Origin: an uncultured Pelagibacteraceae bacterium
GTDB taxonomy: Bacteria > Pseudomonadota > Alphaproteobacteria > Pelagibacterales > Pelagibacteraceae
Direction: 5' to 3'
Assembly (NCBI GenBank): GCA_902561015.1
Contig: CACENB010000005.1
Coordinates: 1 to 57,545 of the forward strand
DNA: 57,545 nt
Made by a program: the position numbers and the translations under genes. Within the stretch, counting starts at the first letter, position 1, and the number at the start of each line of letters is the position of its first letter. A model generated the notes under the pieces. The model saw only the letters and a list, made by a program, of their open reading frames with translations, was not told where the DNA came from and ran no database searches. Shown piece after piece: positions 53,724 through 57,545 of the stretch.

Positions 53724-55022
53724 ATGACTAAATTATTAAAAAAAATAAGTGTGCCACTTGTTAGTTTAATTTTTTTATTAAACATGAGTAGTGCAGGATA
53801 TGCAGAATCAACTGTTTCTGCAGAAGTAGGGTTTATTTTTAATACTCTACTATTTTTAATGTGTGGATTCCTGGTCTTTTTTATGGCTTGTGGATTTGCA
53901 ATGTTAGAGTCAGGTATGGTTACATCTAAAAGTGTATCTGTAATCTGTGCAAAAAATATAGGTTTAGTATCTATCGGAGCAATAATGTTTTGGTTGGTTG
54001 GATATAACCTAGCATATGGTATCCCAGAAGGAGGATACATTGGAAAATTCATTCCATGGAGCGACGCTAGTAAGATCGATACTGGTTACGCAGATGGATC
54101 GGATTGGTATTTCCAAATGGTATTTTGTGTAACAACAGTTTCAATTGTTTCTGGAACAATGGCTGAAAGAATTAAATTATGGCCATTCTTTTTATTTGCA
54201 GCAATTTTAGCTGGTGTTATTTATCCAATTGTAATGGGTTGGCAGTGGGGAGGTGGCTGGTTAGCTAAAGCTGGTTTCTCAGACTTTGCTGGTTCAACAT
54301 TAGTACACTCAACTGGTGGAGCAGCTGCTTTAGCTGGTGCAATACTTATTGGGCCTAGATTAGGTAGATTTACTAAGTCTGGAGCTCCGGCACCACTTAA
54401 ACCTTTTGCAGCATCGTCAATTCCATTAGTTACATTAGGTGTATTTATCCTATGGTTAGGTTGGTTTGGATTTAATGGTGGTTCACAATTAGCAATTGGA
54501 ACTGCTCCTGATGCAATTGCTGTGTCAAAAATATTTATAAACACTCTATTAGCTGGTGCAGGTGGTGTAATGGCCGCTGCAGCTGTCACTAGATTATCTG
54601 GTAAAACAGACGTCGTGCAAATGCTTAATGGATGTATTGGTGGTTTAGTTGCTATCACTGCAGAGCCATTAATGCCTTCACCGTTTGCTTCAATTTTAAT
54701 TGGTGCAGTAGGAGGTATAATAGTTGTTTATGGTACGAAGATGTTGTTTGCTTTAAAAATCGATGACGTAGTCGGAGCAATTCCCGCTCACATGTTTGCA
54801 GGTATCTGGGGAACTTTAATAGTTCCAGCTACAAACTCGGGTGCGAATTTTGGTACTCAGTTACTAGGCGTAATTTCAATAAATGCATTTGTATTTGTTG
54901 CTGCGTTTATAGTTTGGTCATTGATGAAAGCTACAATGGGTATCAGATTGAGTAAAGAAGCTGAAATGAAAGGAACTGACGTGTCAGAGACTGGAGTTAT
55001 AGCTTACTCAATTAGAGACTAA
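53724..55022 (+). CDS. amtB: Ammonium transporter
   Basis: Ammonium/ammonia channel, 432 residues with eleven expected helices after a cleavable signal peptide (MTKLLKKISVPLVSLIFLLNMSSAGYA). Family stretches include LFLMCGFLVFFMACGFAMLESGMV, DWYFQMVFCVTTVSIVSGTMAER, FAGSTLVHSTGGAAALAGAILIGPRLGRF with the first pore histidine, and IPAHMFAGIWGTL with the second (read in parts). GGGAGG with a seven-base spacer is a very strong ribosome binding site. No glnK is adjacent. With glnA at 23922 it covers uptake and assimilation of ammonium. Confidence 0.97.
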   Translation: MTKLLKKISVPLVSLIFLLNMSSAGYAESTVSAEVGFIFNTLLFLMCGFLVFFMACGFAMLESGMVTSKSVSVICAKNIGLVSIGAIMFWLVGYNLAYGIPEGGYIGKFIPWSDASKIDTGYADGSDWYFQMVFCVTTVSIVSGTMAERIKLWPFFLFAAILAGVIYPIVMGWQWGGGWLAKAGFSDFAGSTLVHSTGGAAALAGAILIGPRLGRFTKSGAPAPLKPFAASSIPLVTLGVFILWLGWFGFNGGSQLAIGTAPDAIAVSKIFINTLLAGAGGVMAAAAVTRLSGKTDVVQMLNGCIGGLVAITAEPLMPSPFASILIGAVGGIIVVYGTKMLFALKIDDVVGAIPAHMFAGIWGTLIVPATNSGANFGTQLLGVISINAFVFVAAFIVWSLMKATMGIRLSKEAEMKGTDVSETGVIAYSIRD

Positions 55023-55036
55023 TTGCTTGCAATATT

Positions 55037-55084
55037 AAGGAACTCTTCGCTCTCTGTAAATAATTACTCATCGGAGAGTTCCTT
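55037..55084 (+). repeat. Long stem-loop directly after amtB
   Basis: AAGGAACTCT pairs with AGAGTTCCTT, extended inward by CG/CG after a bulge, around a loop of about 22 bases. It begins 15 bases after the amtB stop and ends 31 bases before a strong intrinsic terminator, so it lies within the amtB 3' UTR. It could be a 3'-UTR stability element or a small-RNA structure. Confidence 0.65.
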
Positions 55085-55115
55085 TAAAACTTTTCTCTCT
55101 CTAGTTAGTTAAACT

Positions 55116-55144
55116 AAAAGCCCCCTCCCTCGGGGGCTTTTTTT
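55116..55144 (+). terminator. Strong rho-independent terminator of the amtB transcript
   Basis: AAAAGCCCCC and GGGGGCTTTT form a GC-rich stem around a six-base loop (TCCCTC) and run into seven T residues. In this AT-rich genome five consecutive G-C pairs are very unusual, and this is the most classical intrinsic terminator in the window. Confidence 0.95.
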
Positions 55145-55324
55145 ACTTTCTTTTTTTTTAAAAATCTTTGATTACTTTCAACTATTATGTTTTCTGTACA
55201 CCAGGTAAAAAGATATTAATATAATTTTCTAGGGTTATAGTTATAATTTTTAAATAAGATAAATGGCTTGGATTAAATTTATTTTTATGCAAATTGTTAA
55301 TGTTAAGTCAAAACCTTAAATTTG
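55145..55324. other. AT-rich spacer with no gene seen
   Basis: Together with the two stem-loops after amtB this completes a gap of 302 bases without a coding region. In this part I see only AT-rich DNA with several TATAAT-like hexamers (for example in GTTATAATTTTTAAA near 55241) that may serve as a promoter for the following gene. No tRNA, riboswitch or short ORF is convincing. Confidence 0.5.
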
Positions 55325-56290
55325 ATGAGAAATAATATTCTTACTACAATATTTTCATTATTAATTGTTTTTATATTTTTGGAATTAATTCTTAGATTTA
55401 GTGGTGATAAGCCAACGATAAATGATTTGGCCAGAGAGGAAGACCCAGTCGTTTATAAAAAGCATAATAAATTAGGATGGGTACATAAGCCAGGCGAATA
55501 TTTGTTTCAGCCATGGTCTAAAGAAGGTAAGATTACAAAATTTACAATAAATGAAGATGGCAGCAGAAAAATTAGAAATCAATCAGAGTCAAATAAAAAA
55601 ATACTTTTCTTTGGTGGCTCATTAACGGAGGGTTGGGCTGTTGGTGATGAAGAAAATTTTGTCAATTATTTCCAAAATTTTAACTTAAATTTTAAAGTTT
55701 TTAACTTTGGGGTAGGTGGTTATGGTGGTTTTCAATCTTTACTTTTACAAGAAATTGTAACAAAAAATTTAAAAGGAATAGACCATATAATTTATGGTTT
55801 TATTGATCATCATGAAGTAAGAAATGTTGCATCAGGTTCTTGGTTATATTTATTAAATAAATATTCTAACAGGGGACATGTTAAAATACCATTTGCCTCT
55901 CTAGATTCAGGTAATTTAACAAGGAATGAACCTACAGAATATTTTAGGTTACCCTTAAGTAGTTATTCAGCTTTAATTTCTAAAATTGAAAAAAGAGTGA
56001 TGAAACTCAAATCATATGATAGGGAAAAAAATAAATTTGAGATTTCAAAATTGATAATTGAAAATATGTATTCTAATTCTAATAATCTAGATGCGAAATT
56101 CACAGTCGTTTTTTTAGATGTTAAACAAGAAAATCTCAAAAATTATAAAGATTTTCTCTATAAAAAGAATATAAACTTCGTTAATTGTCAATTCAACCCA
56201 GATGAAATTGTTTTAGGTGAGTCTCATCCAAATGCTCTAAATCATAAAATTGTTGCTCAATGTTTATCTAAAAACTTAGAACTAAATTGA
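55325..56290 (+). CDS. SGNH/GDSL-hydrolase-like membrane-anchored protein
   Basis: A 321-residue protein with an N-terminal transmembrane helix (about 5-24, LTTIFSLLIVFIFLELIL). It carries SGNH blocks: FFGGSLTEGWAVGDEENF with the nucleophile serine, NFGVGGYGGFQS as the glycine block, and ESHPNALNHKIVAQ with the final D/E-x-x-H-P catalytic pair. Similar proteins modify envelope polysaccharides as esterases or O-acyltransferase partners. The track starts at a TTG at 55322; the adjacent ATG at 55325 is preferred. The next gene is a glycosyltransferase, which supports an envelope role. Confidence 0.75.
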   Translation: MRNNILTTIFSLLIVFIFLELILRFSGDKPTINDLAREEDPVVYKKHNKLGWVHKPGEYLFQPWSKEGKITKFTINEDGSRKIRNQSESNKKILFFGGSLTEGWAVGDEENFVNYFQNFNLNFKVFNFGVGGYGGFQSLLLQEIVTKNLKGIDHIIYGFIDHHEVRNVASGSWLYLLNKYSNRGHVKIPFASLDSGNLTRNEPTEYFRLPLSSYSALISKIEKRVMKLKSYDREKNKFEISKLIIENMYSNSNNLDAKFTVVFLDVKQENLKNYKDFLYKKNINFVNCQFNPDEIVLGESHPNALNHKIVAQCLSKNLELN

Positions 56291-56398
56291 GAAACTTTAA
56301 TAAGAGTTTACATTATATCCAGACAAGATAGAGAAATGTTTGACCAAAATATAGATTTAGTTCATAATACTAAAATCTAAAAGTAAAATATCATTGAC

Positions 56399-57388
56399 TT
56401 ACAGAAGATTCATAATTTGATTAAAAACTAAATTTGTTTTTAATTTTTTCATTCCTTCTCTATTTCTATTCCATGTATTATCCTTATATTCCTCTGGGGT
56501 AATGGGATTAATTTTACTATATTTTAGTTCACTTGCAGGATCGTTTGCTATTAAACCAAATGTTTTTATTCCTAATGCAGCTGATAGATTTAAAGGGCCA
56601 GAGTTATTTCCAACATAAAAATTAGAATTTTTTAATGCCAGAATTACACCTTCTAGATCTTTAGACGAACAATTAATAAAATAATTTTTTTTTGATTTTT
56701 TTATAATTTTGTCAGCTATATAAGATTTATCTGGGCCACAGATTAAATATATGTAATCGCAAAGACCCCTTTCTTTTAAAAGTTCAGCCAATTCGATAAA
56801 ATTTTCTTCATACCACATTTTGTAATCTTCAAAAGAATCAACCCCAAATGAAATTTTTTTTCCTTTGATAAGTAAATCGGAATTATTATTCTTTAGTCTT
56901 TCGACATTGATTTGAATTTCAGGATAGATATTATTTACGTTAATTGAATTTATTTTAAGTAATTTTCGAGATTGTTCTGAATAATTCAAAGTTTGATCAT
57001 TCTCATCAAGGTATTTAGATGTTGTAAGCCATTTTTTTTGATTACCTAGACCTGGACCAATTATATTTTTTATCTTAGCAAATTTAGCTGCAATAGCTGG
57101 TTTATTTACTTTATCTAAAATATAAATAATTTCGTATTTTTCTTTTTTAAAAAATTTCGTAAGCTTAAACACATCTATCCAATAATAAATACCTTTTCTA
57201 AATTCATTATAAAAAATTTTATTTATATGATTTAGGTCTTTTAAGATATTTTGTGCTTGTGTTTTTTTACGTACAACTAGATCAATATTTGTTTTGTAGT
57301 GATCACTTATTGCTTTTATATAAGGAAGTTGCCATATTAGGTCACCTAATTTGTGATGTGTATAAACAATGCAAATTTTTTTATTCAT
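56399..57388 (-). CDS. Glycosyltransferase family 9 (heptosyltransferase-like)
   Basis: A 329-residue GT-B fold enzyme of the ADP-heptose:LPS heptosyltransferase family. The start KICIVYTHHKLGDLIWQLPYIKAI has the G-D-x-x-x-x-x-P acceptor motif, and the end has GNNSGPLNLSAALGIKTFGL, the nucleotide-sugar binding part, where the usual D-S-G-x-x-H is N-S-G-P-L-N. The changed His suggests a donor or acceptor different from classical WaaF/WaaC. It overlaps the downstream-edge gene by 8 bases and probably belongs to an envelope glycan operon. Confidence 0.88.
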   Translation of the reverse strand: MNKKICIVYTHHKLGDLIWQLPYIKAISDHYKTNIDLVVRKKTQAQNILKDLNHINKIFYNEFRKGIYYWIDVFKLTKFFKKEKYEIIYILDKVNKPAIAAKFAKIKNIIGPGLGNQKKWLTTSKYLDENDQTLNYSEQSRKLLKINSINVNNIYPEIQINVERLKNNNSDLLIKGKKISFGVDSFEDYKMWYEENFIELAELLKERGLCDYIYLICGPDKSYIADKIIKKSKKNYFINCSSKDLEGVILALKNSNFYVGNNSGPLNLSAALGIKTFGLIANDPASELKYSKINPITPEEYKDNTWNRNREGMKKLKTNLVFNQIMNLL

Positions 57389-57545
57389 TAAAAGTAAGAT
57401 TTATATCATCTCTTCTCTTTAAATTTCCAAAATCTAAGCCTTTAATTGGATATCTATTTTTTGATTTTTTTTTACTTATCTTAAATCTTTTTTTATTTAA
57501 AAAAGTAATTTCTAAAACTAATGGCATTCCCTTTTTGTCAAAACC
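57381..57545 (-). CDS. Unidentified protein, C-terminal 54 residues at the window edge
   Basis: An open frame enters from the right edge and ends at a TAA (57381-57383) just inside the start of the glycosyltransferase gene. It reads GFDKKGMPLVLEITFLNKKR and ends KRRDDINLTFNE, a very basic soluble tail. I do not recognise a family from this fragment. The 8-base overlap shows it is translated in the same operon, upstream of the family 9 glycosyltransferase, so an envelope-glycan role is possible. Confidence 0.6.
   Translation of the reverse strand, partial: GFDKKGMPLVLEITFLNKKRFKISKKKSKNRYPIKGLDFGNLKRRDDINLTFNE

Noticed and set aside
54221-54658. 145-aa minus-strand ORF inside amtB
   Set aside because: Its proline/alanine-rich product is the antisense reading of the conserved glycine-rich transporter helices.
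1-57545. tRNA, rRNA, insertion sequences, prophage or CRISPR arrays
   Set aside because: I looked through the intergenic regions and gene list and saw no cloverleaf ends, transposases, integrases, phage genes or regular repeat-spacer units; a covariance-model scan would be needed to exclude small RNAs fully.

Overview
The window is very AT-rich, tightly packed chromosomal DNA whose gene content and order fit a streamlined marine alphaproteobacterium of the SAR11 clade (Pelagibacterales). Supporting signs are start/stop overlaps between many neighbours, an NDUFA12-type complex I subunit beside a DUF2155 protein, a TPP riboswitch directly in front of a sodium:solute symporter (the ThiV arrangement known from SAR11), an isocitrate lyase, a lysine-rich proteome, and no transposons, phage genes, CRISPR arrays or rRNA/tRNA genes that I could see. 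The taxonomic call is inference from content, not from a search.

Layout. 1-17400 is housekeeping: the tail of a DnaA/Hda-like protein, aspS, an orphan NrdJ C-terminal domain, NDUFA12 and DUF2155, accB-accC with aroQ, thiS-thiG, an RNase E/G, a class A PBP, prfB (complete only through a programmed +1 frameshift), an AsmA-like protein, tyrS, anmK and a small alpha/beta hydrolase. 17479-23692 is an Fe-S assembly operon, iscR-sufB-sufC-sufD-sufS-sufU-sufT-iscA, preceded by a near-consensus type 1 IscR site lying on the promoter. 23749-29894 holds a 56-codon ORF, glnA, a YbaK deacylase, a DMT transporter, an aldehyde dehydrogenase with an odd basic leader, its usual partner DUF779, a hotdog thioesterase and a GYD protein.

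29964-43523 is the accessory part: a CUT2-type sugar ABC transporter, two Gfo/Idh/MocA dehydrogenases, IolE, IolD, a D-2-hydroxyacid dehydrogenase, an HpcH/HpaI aldolase, an aldehyde dehydrogenase, a ROK protein that has lost the family zinc motif, and an FAH-family hydrolase. Uptake, IolG-like, IolE and IolD steps of myo-inositol breakdown are present, but recognisable IolB, IolC and IolJ are not. The other enzymes suggest a non-standard lower pathway. A type IV pilin-like gene sits in the middle.

43536-57545 carries ccdA, an azoreductase, the TPP riboswitch and thiV, an ABC-2 exporter, aceA with a 53-aa ORF facing a RamB/ScfR-type regulator across an array of TTTGTAAA repeats, a 54-aa membrane peptide, a miniature malonyl-CoA-decarboxylase-like GNAT protein, rseP, HU, amtB, an SGNH-like protein, a family 9 glycosyltransferase and a truncated gene at the right edge.

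The most novel items are the variant inositol locus, the miniature MCD-like protein, the orphan NrdJ domain, the divergent aceA operator array and the basic leader fused to the aldehyde dehydrogenase.
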